Below, one piece after another: positions 9,318-17,191 of a stretch of DNA of 64,000 nucleotides. Source of the stretch: CAUYUA01 sp963575675 (GTDB lineage: Bacteria > Pseudomonadota > Alphaproteobacteria > Azospirillales > Azospirillaceae); the NCBI GenBank assembly GCA_963575675.1, contig CAUYUA010000239.1:1-64000 (forward strand), written 5' to 3'. A program made the position numbers and the translations under genes. A model generated the notes under the pieces. The model was not told the DNA's origin and did not search any database. It saw only the letters and a program-made list of their open reading frames with translations. Each line of letters opens with the position of its first letter. Within the stretch, counting starts at the first letter, position 1.

Positions 9318-9754
9318 TTTAGCCTCCGAACGGCGTCAAGGACGTGACGGAGATTGACGACATCGACTTGTCCGCCGACACGGACGACAACATCGCCGAT
9401 CGCAACCTCAATCGTTCCGGCCTTGTTCGCTGTCTCCGATCTCAAGTCGTCGAAGACAACCACCGGCGCAAAACTTTGCGTCTGGTCGTCTCGCTTCTCC
9501 TCGGTGCGAAACTGCCGACGCCAACTAAAAAGCTGACTGGCATAAAGACCGTACCCTCGAGCTATTTCCGAAACGTTGATGCCTGGCGCAAGCGTCTCAG
9601 ATACGATCCGGGCCTTTTCTTCAGACGTCCACCGACGACGACGACCTACACCTGTAATAATCTCAACCCGTTGGATAGTGTCCGGTTGACGGCAATTGCC
9701 GGAACTATCTGTATAACTAACATTATAACCAGGCTTATCACTAATATTATCCAT
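9314..9754 (-). CDS. tnpA: IS66 family accessory protein TnpA (HTH)
   Basis: 146 residues. The HTH segment RRRWTSEEKARIVSETL, then INVSEIARGYGLYASQLFSWRRQ is the standard IS3/IS66 TnpA DNA-binding fold; the C-terminal part (VRVGGQVDVVNLRHVLDAVR) is the usual IS66 Orf1 tail. First gene of the element, 82 bp inside its right end. Confidence 0.93.
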   Translation of the reverse strand: MDNISDKPGYNVSYTDSSGNCRQPDTIQRVEIITGVGRRRRWTSEEKARIVSETLAPGINVSEIARGYGLYASQLFSWRRQFRTEEKRDDQTQSFAPVVVFDDLRSETANKAGTIEVAIGDVVVRVGGQVDVVNLRHVLDAVRRLK

Positions 9755-9836
9755 TGGGGCTGACCTCCATGCTTTAGGTCAGCCATTATTTCATCCGATA
9801 GTTAGCATAACAATGTGGGGGCGGGAGAACGCTTAC

Positions 9837-9844
9837 CATTCTTC
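9837..9844. repeat. Right target-site duplication of IS66 element
   Basis: CATTCTTC, identical to 7116-7123. The bases following it (9845-9864) are the displaced last codons and TAG stop of the HD-GYP gene. Confidence 0.95.
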
Positions 9845-9884
9845 AGCATGTGCATATGACTTAGGCGCATCTCCGTTTAAAAAG

Positions 9885-9931
9885 AAAATGAAACGGGTCC
9901 AGGAACACAGTTCCTGGACCCGTTTCATTTT
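9885..9931. terminator. Bidirectional hairpin terminator, short form of repeat family A
   Basis: Perfect 22-bp stem (left arm 9885-9906, right arm 9910-9931) with the 3-base loop ACA. The core is GGGTCCAGGAAC/GTTCCTGGACCC and both flanks are A/T-rich (AAAATGAAA / TTTCATTTT), so either strand ends in a U-rich tract. It would end the parB operon on the minus strand and, before the IS insertion, the HD-GYP gene on the plus strand. Confidence 0.85.
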
Positions 9932-9937
9932 TGCATC

Positions 9938-9970
9938 TTTTTTCGAGTTTTCGAATGAACGGAGTATATG
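9938..9970. repeat. Solo end of repeat family B
   Basis: TTTTCGAATGAACGGAGTAT preceded by a T-rich TTTCGAG stretch matches the right terminal repeat of family B (compare 12730-12764, and 43812-43840 inverted). No partner end is seen nearby. Confidence 0.6.
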
Positions 9971-9988
9971 ACACTTTCGCAGAAAAAT

Positions 9989-10957
9989 TTAGGTTCGTTT
10001 CAGTCGATCAATTACAAACTGAATTTGATCGAGCGTCTTATATCGTATCGTCATAGAGCCTCCTTTTCCTCTACTGGCGATCGATACTTTCAATCCCAAA
10101 TCGTTCGATAAATCCTGTTCTAGCGCCAAAATATCGACGTTCTTCATTGGCGGTTTTTCAACCTGATTTTTTTCCGTCACCTCGGTTTCCGGATCGGCGC
10201 GCATCAGCTCTTCAGTCTGTCGGACGTTCAGCCCCAACGCCGCCACCTGCTGCGCCACGGCGACAGGATCTGGAGCCGTAATCAAAGCTCGCGCATGTCC
10301 GGCTGTTAAGACGCCATCTTGCACCATTTGCTTCACAGGCTCGGGCAAGGTCAGCAACCGAAGAGTATTGGCGATATGGCTGCGGCTTTTGCCAACGATC
10401 CGCGATAAATCCTCTTGCGTATGGTTGAACTCTTCCAAGAGACGACGATAGCCTTCAGCTTCCTCCAACGAGGTTAAATCTTGTCGCTGGATGTTTTCTA
10501 TTAAAGAAATTTCCAACGCTTCGCGATCTGTCAGGTCGCGAAGGATGATCGGAACATCGTGCAAGCCAGCGGCCTGAGCCGCACGCCAACGGCGTTCTCC
10601 GGCGATGATTTCGTATCGATCGGTTTTTCCTGGAAGAGGCCGCACCAACAACGGTTGGAGCACACCTTTCTCACGGATTGATTCGACCAATCCTTGAATT
10701 GCCGCATCATCGAATCTCCGGCGTGGTTGGTACCGGCCAGGCTGGAGAAATTCGATGGGCAGAGTTTGTTTTGGCGCGCGCGTTGGCGGTTTTTCCGGAA
10801 TGGGATAGTCTTCTTGTGAATCGCCAAACAGCGCCGACAATCCACGCCCCAAATTGCTTCGCCGGGCTGGTTTGTCCTCGGATCGTTTGATGTCTTCGTT
10901 CACGCCCAAGCCTTTTTTTTGAGTCCGATCCTGATTTGCGATGTCGGTATCGATCAA
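9989..10957 (-). CDS. parB: Chromosome partitioning protein ParB
   Basis: 322 residues. After a basic N-terminal tail with the ParA-stimulating type motif RRSNLGRGLSALFGD, it has the ParB/Srx CTPase domain (IEFLQPGRYQPRRRFDDAA, and GERRWRAAQAAGL, the GERRxRA nucleotide motif), the HTH SLEEAEGYRRLLEEFNHTQ...GKSRSHIANTLRLL, and a C-terminal dimerisation segment. It binds parS and spreads as a CTP-dependent clamp (family knowledge). The upstream-most start is TTG 10957, with AGAGGG six bases before it; GTG 10903 is the alternative. 12 bp separate it from parA. Confidence 0.95.
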   Translation of the reverse strand: MIDTDIANQDRTQKKGLGVNEDIKRSEDKPARRSNLGRGLSALFGDSQEDYPIPEKPPTRAPKQTLPIEFLQPGRYQPRRRFDDAAIQGLVESIREKGVLQPLLVRPLPGKTDRYEIIAGERRWRAAQAAGLHDVPIILRDLTDREALEISLIENIQRQDLTSLEEAEGYRRLLEEFNHTQEDLSRIVGKSRSHIANTLRLLTLPEPVKQMVQDGVLTAGHARALITAPDPVAVAQQVAALGLNVRQTEELMRADPETEVTEKNQVEKPPMKNVDILALEQDLSNDLGLKVSIASRGKGGSMTIRYKTLDQIQFVIDRLKRT

Positions 10958-10969
10958 AGGAAAACCCTC

Positions 10970-11755
10970 TTACGCCGCAATCATCTGTTTTTCACGTTTC
11001 AGCATTTCGCTGGCCAAGTGAATATACGCCAAAGAGCCAGGACAACGCATATCATAGATCAACACAGGTTTTCCGTGCGATGGCGCCTCGGAGACTTTGA
11101 CGTTTCTTGGTATCACCGTCTCGTAGACTTTATCGCCGAAATGCCCCCGGACATCGGCGGCAACCATGTCCGACAAATTGTTGCGTTTGTCGAACATCGT
11201 CAGCACGACGCCTTGAATGACGAGATCAGGATTGAAGTTTCGCTTTACACGTTCGATGGTGCGCACCAAATAGCTCAAACCTTCCAGAGCGTAGAATTCG
11301 CATTGCAGCGGCACCAAAACCCCGTGAGAAGCGACCAACGCATTCAACGTCAACAAGCCGAGCGCAGGCGGACAGTCGATGAGAATATAGTCGAAGGGAG
11401 TGGTGCTTTGCGAAATGGCGTCGCGAAGTAAATACTCACGACGATCAACGCTTACAAGCTCTAGTTCGGCGCCGGATAGATCAACGGAGGATGTGACAAC
11501 TGATAAATTCGGCACAGTTGATTCCATCGCGGCTTCGTCTAGTGGAGCGTCGGAAAACAGAATATCGTAACTTCCAATTCGACGAATAGCGCGCGGAACG
11601 CCCAATCCTGTCGAGGCGTTGCCCTGGGGATCAAAATCAATCACCAGAACTTTTTTGCCGGTGGCGGCGATAGCCGTGGCGAGATTAATGGCGGTGGTGG
11701 TTTTCCCGACGCCGCCTTTCTGGTTGGCGATAGCGATGACCCGTGCATCGGACAT
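10970..11755 (-). CDS. parA: Chromosome partitioning ATPase ParA
   Basis: 261 residues of a Walker-type ParA/Soj ATPase: deviant Walker A in ANQKGGVGKTTTAINLA, Walker A' VLVIDFDPQGNASTGLG, and Walker B YILIDCPPALGLLTLNAL. With ParB and the parS sites nearby it segregates the origin region. Start ATG 11755 has GGAGAA just upstream. 15 bp downstream of rsmG in the same operon. Confidence 0.96.
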   Translation of the reverse strand: MSDARVIAIANQKGGVGKTTTAINLATAIAATGKKVLVIDFDPQGNASTGLGVPRAIRRIGSYDILFSDAPLDEAAMESTVPNLSVVTSSVDLSGAELELVSVDRREYLLRDAISQSTTPFDYILIDCPPALGLLTLNALVASHGVLVPLQCEFYALEGLSYLVRTIERVKRNFNPDLVIQGVVLTMFDKRNNLSDMVAADVRGHFGDKVYETVIPRNVKVSEAPSHGKPVLIYDMRCPGSLAYIHLASEMLKREKQMIAA

Positions 11756-11770
11756 ATGTTTCTCCGGCCT

Positions 11771-12427
11771 TCAGGCAAAACGGTCATGATGCGTGACGAG
11801 GGGCGTGTCGCGTCGGCGAATTTTAGAGAGTTGAAGAATGACGCCTTCACGATCAGTCACGCTGGGAACGTGGTTGATTTCCATTGTCCAATATCGCGCG
11901 GCTTCGGTCAATTCGTCTGCGACAGTTTTGCCCTTTAAAAATAGACAATGGCTGGTTTTACCCAAGAATGGTAAGGAAAACGCTAGTAATTCGGGAAGAG
12001 ACGCCAATGCTCGGGCCGTGATGACGTCTGCAAAAAATGGCGGAACTGCTTCGATTCGGCATTCATGAAGGGTAATTGAAGCGCCGGTGACCCGAGACGC
12101 CTCTCGAAGGAACGCGACTTTACGCGAATCGCTTTCGACGAGATGCATGTCCGGAACGCCAAGAATTGCCAACACGAGACCAGGAAATCCTGCTCCACTT
12201 CCAAAATCAAGGCCGACTCGAACAGAATCCGGAAGAAGAGCGTATAGTTGCGCCGAGTCGAGAATGTGACGTCGCCAAATATGCGGAAGCGTGGATGGTG
12301 AAATCAAGTTGATTCGCATTTGCCATTTTCGAAGAAGTGCAACATAGAGGATCAGCCGTTCTTCTGTTTCACGTGAAACAGCGCAATGATTTTTTAGAAT
12401 CGAGGAATCGTCGTTCAGTGTTGTCAT
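11771..12427 (-). CDS. rsmG: 16S rRNA (guanine527-N7)-methyltransferase RsmG
   Basis: 218 residues with the GidB fold: LRKWQMRINLISPSTLPHIW, HILDSAQL, the SAM motif GLDFGSGAGFPGLVLAI, and HLVESDSRKVAFLREASRVT. Adds the m7G527 mark in the 530 loop of 16S rRNA. Codons for VSRET near the N-terminus contain a perfect parS site (12365-12380), so the coding sequence also serves as a ParB-binding site. Confidence 0.95.
   Translation of the reverse strand: MTTLNDDSSILKNHCAVSRETEERLILYVALLRKWQMRINLISPSTLPHIWRRHILDSAQLYALLPDSVRVGLDFGSGAGFPGLVLAILGVPDMHLVESDSRKVAFLREASRVTGASITLHECRIEAVPPFFADVITARALASLPELLAFSLPFLGKTSHCLFLKGKTVADELTEAARYWTMEINHVPSVTDREGVILQLSKIRRRDTPLVTHHDRFA
12365..12380. other. parS: parS site inside rsmG
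   Basis: TGTTTCACGTGAAACA, a perfect 16-bp palindrome matching the widely conserved bacterial parS sequence bound by ParB. It lies within the rsmG reading frame, about 1.4 kb from the parB start. Confidence 0.93.
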
Positions 12428-12458
12428 CTTGATGCTTGCGTCTTTTGAGTGGAAAAAA

Positions 12459-12525
12459 ATGGGTCCAGAAGCTATGTTTTTGGAGGTGAGGGATTACAAA
12501 GGGCGAGACCGTCCTTTGATGGTAT
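12459..12525. repeat. Decayed single arm of repeat family A
   Basis: AAATGGGTCCAGAAGCTATG and the following TTTTTGGAGGTGAGGGATTA then CAAAGGGCGAGA follow the block order of a family A left arm (GGGTCC, CTGTGTTCCTGG, GGGATTATAAGGGG) with many changes. The short hairpin at 12797-12831 may be its other end, with a family B copy between them. Confidence 0.5.
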
Positions 12526-12544
12526 TCTGCAACCATTTTTCTAA

Positions 12545-12764
12545 GATATACTCTGTTTGGTCAGAAGTCCGAGAAAAACGTGTTGGCGCTTTTTTATTGC
12601 CACGTCATCAAATCAAAACAGCCCACGCGCCTTTGGTTGTCACAATCTCCAAGTCATGGTTTCCAAAGGCCTCCCGGCCTTTGGCGGACGCCAGAGCGGA
12701 GCCTTGGCCTTTCCTCGCCCTCTCGTCTTTTTTTTCGAGTTTTCGAGTGAACGAAGCATATTCC
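12545..12764 (+). repeat. Family B MITE-like repeat
   Basis: Complete copy, about 220 bp. The left end GATATACTCTGTTTGGTCAG is matched, inverted, by the right end ending CGAGTGAACGAAGCATATTC. Inside are the CGCTTTTTTATTGCC block, CAGCCCACGCGCC, the palindrome CCAAAGGCCTCCCGGCCTTTGG split at 12661-12682, and a GGAGCC/GGCCTT segment. It sits between rsmG and mnmG, inside the expected operon. Confidence 0.8.
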
Positions 12765-12796
12765 CCAAAAAGCCATTTTTGGAAAAGATTGCAAAT

Positions 12797-12831
12797 AAAC
12801 GGGTCCAGAAACACAATCCCCGGACCCGTTT
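12797..12831. terminator. Short family A hairpin downstream of mnmG
   Basis: AAACGGGTCC pairs with GGACCCGTTT around a loosely paired centre (AGAAACACAATCCCC). It lies 35 bp past the mnmG stop and could end or attenuate transcription into rsmG-parA-parB. Pairing is weaker than at 9885. Confidence 0.6.
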
Positions 12832-12865
12832 AACGCCCTTTTAAAAGGCGATTGTCACCTTTCGC

Positions 12866-14737
12866 TCAACGACGTTTGACATGACGGAGCAAAGCAACAA
12901 TAGCCGCCGGCGTCACTCCCGGAATGCGTGCGGCGGCTCCCAAAGTAGCCGGTTTTGTTTGACGAAGTTTCTGACGGATTTCAGTCGAAAGACTCCCAAT
13001 CGCATCGACATCCAAGTCATCCGGCAACGCCAACATTTCATCTTTACGAAACGCGCGAATATCGGCCTCTTGGCGTTCCAAATAGCCTGCATAGCGCGCA
13101 TCGATCTCGATTTGAGCGACAATATCCGGAGAGAGATCACGCAATTCCGGCCACAATTCAGACAAGTGCTCCATCGAGACATCCGGCAATCGCAATAAAT
13201 CCATCACCGAACGTCGAACGCCGTCCTGATTGACCTTCATTCCTTGACGCAACAAATCGTTGGGAGTCGCCTGTAAAGACCGCGTCAAATAGCGCGCCGC
13301 CGTCAGAGCGGACAACTTCTGCGCAAAAGCCTCTTGTCGCCGAGTGGAAATGCAACCAATATCCAAACCGCGTGGAGTAAGACGTTGATCGGCGTTATCT
13401 GCGCGCAGCATCAACCGATACTCGGCGCGAGAGGTAAACATGCGATAGGGCTCGGTGACGCCGCGTGTGATCAAGTCATCGATCATCACGCCGATATATC
13501 CCTCTGCGCGATCAATTGTGAATGTCTGCGGCAAACCTCCTATTCCAGCGCCCCCCTGCCCGGCTTTGAGCGCCGCATTTAATCCTGCGATCAACCCTTG
13601 AGCAGCGGCTTCCTCGTAACCTGTAGTTCCATTAATTTGTCCTGCAAAAAACAGCCCCGGAACCCGGCGAGTTTCCAGAGTTGGTCTTAGCTCCCGGGGA
13701 TCGACGAAATCATACTCAACTGCATATCCAGGGCGGAGCATCACAACATTTTTTAGACCATGGATTTGTTTCAGGATTCCCAGTTGCACATCGTGCGGTA
13801 AAGACGTGGAGATTCCATTGGGATAAACGGTGTCGTCATCGAGACCTTCCGGCTCTAAGAAAATTTGGTGTCTCGTTTTATCGGAAAAACGGACGACTTT
13901 GTCTTCGATTGATGGACAATAGCGAGGTCCGATGCTTTGGATTTGCCCGGAGTACATCGGCGCACGATGAAGATTCTCTCGAATCAGAGTGTGAACTTCC
14001 GGTGTTGTCCAGGTAATGGCGCAACATATTTGCGGAGTATCGATACGCTCCGTAAGATAAGAGAAGGGCTGAGGTGGATTGTCTCCGGACTGAGATTCCA
14101 ACGCTTCCCAATCGATGGTTTTTCCATCTAAACGCGGTGGAGTTCCGGTTTTAAGTCGTCCCAAAGGAAAACCTAAACGCTCTAGAGCCAAAGACAATCC
14201 GGTTGCCGGCGGCTCCCCGAATCGACCTTCATGTTTTTTTACTTCCCCGACATGCGTCAATCCGCGCAAGAATGTTCCGGTGGTTAAGACAACGGCGCCG
14301 GCTTTGATTGTTTCTCCGGATTGAGTCGTGATTCCGCAGATCGCGCCATTGGAATCTGTGCTCAGGTCTTCAACGTCGATCGACAGCAAAGACAAGTTGG
14401 TCTGTTCGTCCAAAGCGGCGCGCATTGCGCGGCGATAGAGTTTGCGATCGGCCTGAGCGCGTGGACCTTGAACGGCGGGGCCTTTGCTGCGATTAAGCAT
14501 GCGGAATTGAATTCCGGCTTGATCGGTGACGCGGGCCATAACGCCATCAAGAGCGTCAATTTCACGAACAATATGTCCTTTTCCCAAGCCTCCGATGGCC
14601 GGATTACATGACATTTCACCGATGGTTTCCAATCGGTGGGTGGCGAGCAATGTTTGCGCTCCCAAACGCGCGGCGGCGGCGGCGGCTTCACAACCGGCAT
14701 GGCCGCCGCCAACAACGACGACGTCAAAGTATTTCAT
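12866..14737 (-). CDS. mnmG: tRNA uridine-5-carboxymethylaminomethyl modification enzyme MnmG
   Basis: 623 residues, full length. FAD-binding VVVGGGHAGCEAAAAAARLG at the start, then MSCNPAIGGLGKGHIVREID, FRMLNRSKGPAVQGPRAQAD, a second dinucleotide region, RPGYAVEYDFVDPRELRPTL and GTTGYEEAAAQGLIAGLNAA. The C-terminal helical domain ends RIPGVTPAAIVALLRHVKRR. It works with MnmE to install the cmnm5 group at U34 of certain tRNAs. Lies 64 bp downstream of mnmE; a parS site is in that gap. Confidence 0.97.
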   Translation of the reverse strand: MKYFDVVVVGGGHAGCEAAAAAARLGAQTLLATHRLETIGEMSCNPAIGGLGKGHIVREIDALDGVMARVTDQAGIQFRMLNRSKGPAVQGPRAQADRKLYRRAMRAALDEQTNLSLLSIDVEDLSTDSNGAICGITTQSGETIKAGAVVLTTGTFLRGLTHVGEVKKHEGRFGEPPATGLSLALERLGFPLGRLKTGTPPRLDGKTIDWEALESQSGDNPPQPFSYLTERIDTPQICCAITWTTPEVHTLIRENLHRAPMYSGQIQSIGPRYCPSIEDKVVRFSDKTRHQIFLEPEGLDDDTVYPNGISTSLPHDVQLGILKQIHGLKNVVMLRPGYAVEYDFVDPRELRPTLETRRVPGLFFAGQINGTTGYEEAAAQGLIAGLNAALKAGQGGAGIGGLPQTFTIDRAEGYIGVMIDDLITRGVTEPYRMFTSRAEYRLMLRADNADQRLTPRGLDIGCISTRRQEAFAQKLSALTAARYLTRSLQATPNDLLRQGMKVNQDGVRRSVMDLLRLPDVSMEHLSELWPELRDLSPDIVAQIEIDARYAGYLERQEADIRAFRKDEMLALPDDLDVDAIGSLSTEIRQKLRQTKPATLGAAARIPGVTPAAIVALLRHVKRR

Positions 14738-14749
14738 GGCTTTTCACAG

Positions 14750-14765
14750 TGTTTCACGTGAAACA
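14750..14765. other. parS: parS site between mnmE and mnmG
   Basis: TGTTTCACGTGAAACA, identical to the site at 12365-12380 and 2.4 kb away from it. It lies 13 bp upstream of the mnmG start, in the spacer between mnmE and mnmG. Confidence 0.95.
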
Positions 14766-14801
14766 TCGCCTCTTTGGATTCCCGATCAAGACCTAGATTA
14801 G

Positions 14802-16145
14802 CTACTTTCCGATGCAAAAGTCTCGAAAGATTACATCAAGAATTTCTTCGACATCAACACGACCCGTAATTTTTCCCAAGGCCCGCGCCGCCAAACGAAC
14901 ATCTTCCGCCACCAGCTCCGATAAGCTTCCGGAAATCGCCCGCAAAAGGGAGCAATGACATTCCTCCAGAGCGTGGCGGTGTCGAGCCCGTGTTAGAAGC
15001 GGTTCGGCTCCGCATGCGCCGATTTCAGCCACACGGTCCTGGACCCATTGCATCAAAGTGGGAACCCCTGCTCCCAAGCGCGCTGAGACCGCTAGAACCG
15101 GCTGAGCGGCAATTGCTGGAAGTTCCTTCAATGTTGGCTCGGGCAAAAGATCGCACTTATTGACAACGCAGATAGTATTGCGATCCACCAAAGACAATGT
15201 CCGGGCATCAAGCGACGGCCATTCCGAGCCGTCAAAAACCGCCAAACGTAAATCCGCATGTTCCGCGCGATCAAGTGCGCGGCGAATTCCTTCTTCTTCG
15301 ATCTCGTCGGTGGCGGCGCGCAATCCTGCGGTGTCGGCCAAAATCACCGGAACGCCGCCTAAATCCAATCGAACTTCAATTACATCACGGGTCGTGCCCG
15401 CTCGCGAAGAGACAATCGCCGCTTCACGTTGAGCAAGAATATTCAATAAGCTCGATTTCCCTGCGTTCGGAGGTCCAATGATCGTCACCGATACACCGTC
15501 TCTCAGTCTTTCGCCTCGACGTCCATCGTTCAAATGGGCCGCAACCGCCGAGACCAAACTCTGGAGCTGTGGCCGAACAGCTAGAGACACTCCATCCGGC
15601 AAATCTTCGTCGGGAAAGTCGATGTCGGCTTCCAAATGAGCCAACGCATGTAAAAGCTCGCGACGCCATGATTCGTAAAGACGTCCTAATGCACCGTCCA
15701 TTTGGCGCAAAGCTTGACGACGTTGCGCCGCTGTCTCGGCTGCAACCAAGTCGGCCACGGCCTCTGCCGCAGTCAGATCGAATCTTCCATTTTCAAAAGC
15801 GCGTCGCGTGAAATCTCCGGGACCGGCGGGTTGAAGGTCTGGAAGCGTTGATAAAACATCGAGAACACCGGCCATGACGGCTCGGCCTCCATGAAGATGC
15901 AATTCAACGACGTCTTCGCCGGTGAAGCTGTGTGGTTTGGGAAACCACAACGCCAACCCCTCATCGAGAATTTCTTCTGAAACGGGGTTTTGAAAGCGGC
16001 AAAGCGAGGCCACGCGAGGACGAAAAGATTCGCGGCGAGAAAGACAAACTAATGCAGAAAATGAGGATGGACCAGACAATCGAACGATTGAAACTGCGCC
16101 ACGTCCTATTGACGTGGCAGGCGCAAAAAGCGTCGTTCCCGACAT
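14802..16145 (-). CDS. mnmE: tRNA modification GTPase MnmE
   Basis: 447 residues from ATG 16145, preferred over ATG 16157 because GGAGAG sits just before it and MSGTTLFAPATSIGRGAVSI is the usual opening. N-terminal folate-binding domain (GPGDFTRRAFENGRFDLTAA), helical domain, G domain at ~215-375 (GPPNAGKSSLLN, DTAGLR, NKCD), and the C-terminal FCIGK motif essential for the modification reaction. Partner of MnmG. First gene of the minus-strand cluster; family B and family A repeats occupy the region just upstream. Confidence 0.96.
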   Translation of the reverse strand: MSGTTLFAPATSIGRGAVSIVRLSGPSSFSALVCLSRRESFRPRVASLCRFQNPVSEEILDEGLALWFPKPHSFTGEDVVELHLHGGRAVMAGVLDVLSTLPDLQPAGPGDFTRRAFENGRFDLTAAEAVADLVAAETAAQRRQALRQMDGALGRLYESWRRELLHALAHLEADIDFPDEDLPDGVSLAVRPQLQSLVSAVAAHLNDGRRGERLRDGVSVTIIGPPNAGKSSLLNILAQREAAIVSSRAGTTRDVIEVRLDLGGVPVILADTAGLRAATDEIEEEGIRRALDRAEHADLRLAVFDGSEWPSLDARTLSLVDRNTICVVNKCDLLPEPTLKELPAIAAQPVLAVSARLGAGVPTLMQWVQDRVAEIGACGAEPLLTRARHRHALEECHCSLLRAISGSLSELVAEDVRLAARALGKITGRVDVEEILDVIFRDFCIGK

Positions 16146-16160
16146 CAAACTCTCCATCTT

Positions 16161-16379
16161 GATATGCTCTGTTTGATCAGAAGTCCGAAAAACGTGTCGG
16201 CGCTTTTTTCTTGCGGCTTCACCGAACGAAAACAGCCCACGCGCCTTTGATCGTCACAATCTCCACGTCATGGTTTCCAAAGGCCTCCCGACCTTTGGCG
16301 GGTCCAGGGCGGAGCCCTGGCCTTTCCTCGCCCTCTCATCTTTTTTTTCGGATTTTCGAAAAAGCGAAATGTATATCTT
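16161..16379 (+). repeat. Family B MITE-like repeat
   Basis: Complete copy. Left end GATATGCTCTGTTTGATCAG; right end CGGATTTTCGAAAAAGCGAA then ATGTATATC. It contains CGGCGCTTTTTTCTTGC, the palindrome AAAGGCCTCCCGACCTTTGG (16277-16297) and the hairpin CCAGGGCGGAGCCCTGG (16305-16321). It lies between the mnmE start and the ferredoxin gene, so any mnmE promoter is in or next to it. Confidence 0.82.
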
Positions 16380-16402
16380 TTAAAGAATCCACTCATTGGA
16401 AT

Positions 16403-16534
16403 CAAAAAACCGGAACTAGAAATCAATATCTCCATCGCCAGGGACAAGGACGATCGTTCTTTAGGAAAAGAACAGAATTTTTGTCCTTGCTCCCGACGAC
16501 AGGGAGATTGGCCTCTGGAGCCGTCTAATTTTCA
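16403..16534. repeat. Decayed family A palindrome
   Basis: Imperfect inverted arms of about 50 bp: GGGACAAGGAC (about 16440-16450) pairs with GTCCTTGCTCCC (about 16482-16493), and an inner GTTCTTT/AAAAGAAC hairpin caps it. The right end GGAGCCGTCTAATTTT resembles the family A end GGACCCGTCTAATTTT. It directly follows the family B copy. Confidence 0.5.
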
Positions 16535-16567
16535 CTCATTTGACACCTTAGAAGAAAATTTTGACCC

Positions 16568-16906
16568 TTATTGAGCGTCTGGTTTAACGAGTAGACGTTC
16601 GATTTTTTGGCCTTTGACCAGGACGGTTTGCAGAATTTCTTCAGCGTCCTCAATTGAATCGAAGCGATACCAAGCGCCTTCTGGATAGATGACCAAAAGC
16701 GGTCCTTGCTCACAGCGATCCAAGCACCCGGAACCATTGATTCGGACTTTTTCCAACCCAAGCTCTTTCACGCGAACTTTAAGGTAGTTCCGCACGATTT
16801 CACCAACTTTGCCTTGCCCTGCGCAACTGCCGCGCGGGTGATCCTCTGGACGCACGTTGGTGCAGGCGAAGAGATGAATTCGGTAATAGAGTTCTTCGTT
16901 CGACAT
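16568..16906 (-). CDS. Thioredoxin-like [2Fe-2S] ferredoxin
   Basis: 112 residues. HLFACTNVRPEDHPRGSCAG and VRINGSGCLDRCEQGPLLVI give the cysteine pattern C-x(10-12)-C ... C-x3-C of the (2Fe-2S) thioredoxin-like ferredoxin family (Shethna/NuoE-like fold). Probably a soluble electron carrier; the partner is not shown by context. Start ATG 16906. Confidence 0.9.
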   Translation of the reverse strand: MSNEELYYRIHLFACTNVRPEDHPRGSCAGQGKVGEIVRNYLKVRVKELGLEKVRINGSGCLDRCEQGPLLVIYPEGAWYRFDSIEDAEEILQTVLVKGQKIERLLVKPDAQ

Positions 16907-16983
16907 CCTTGACCTCGATTGCAGATTCGGTTTGTTTTATAGTGATAAGCTGAAAGAGAAACGTGTGTCGTCTGAATGAAAAG

Positions 16984-17083
16984 AAAATTAGTTGGATCCA
17001 GAGACTGCGTTCTTGGTGAAAAACGAGCCCCCCTCATACTCCCCCGCGACCAGGAACACAGTCTCTGAACCCGTCTAATTTTT
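16984..17083. repeat. Family A palindrome, short variant
   Basis: About 100 bp: AAAATTAGTTGGATCCAGAG with ACTGCGTTCTTGG at the left pairs with CCAGGAACACAGTCTCTGAA and CCCGTCTAATTTT at the right. The inner part is reduced to a C-rich stretch. It lies between the divergent ferredoxin and DUF255 genes. Confidence 0.7.
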
Positions 17084-17191
17084 CTCATGAGACATACGTC
17101 ATTCTCTGTGCTCGTTGGTGTTGCCGGCAAAAAGCCAACACACCACCAACATACCTTTCCCGAAAGCCTCTCGCCACCGAAAGCCGATTCC

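Larger units (their letters stand above)
7124..9836 (-). mobile_element. Complete IS66-family insertion sequence
   Basis: 2713 bp bounded by imperfect inverted repeats. Both ends read GTAAGCGTTCTCC inwards, then diverge slightly while keeping CCCAC and TTGT over about 27 bases. It carries tnpA, tnpB and tnpC in that order on the minus strand, all open, with a 4-bp overlap between tnpA and tnpB and an 11-bp overlap between tnpB and tnpC. The exact 8-bp duplication and intact genes suggest a recent insertion. The left 190 bp, between the inverted repeat and the tnpC stop, hold no gene. Confidence 0.96.
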
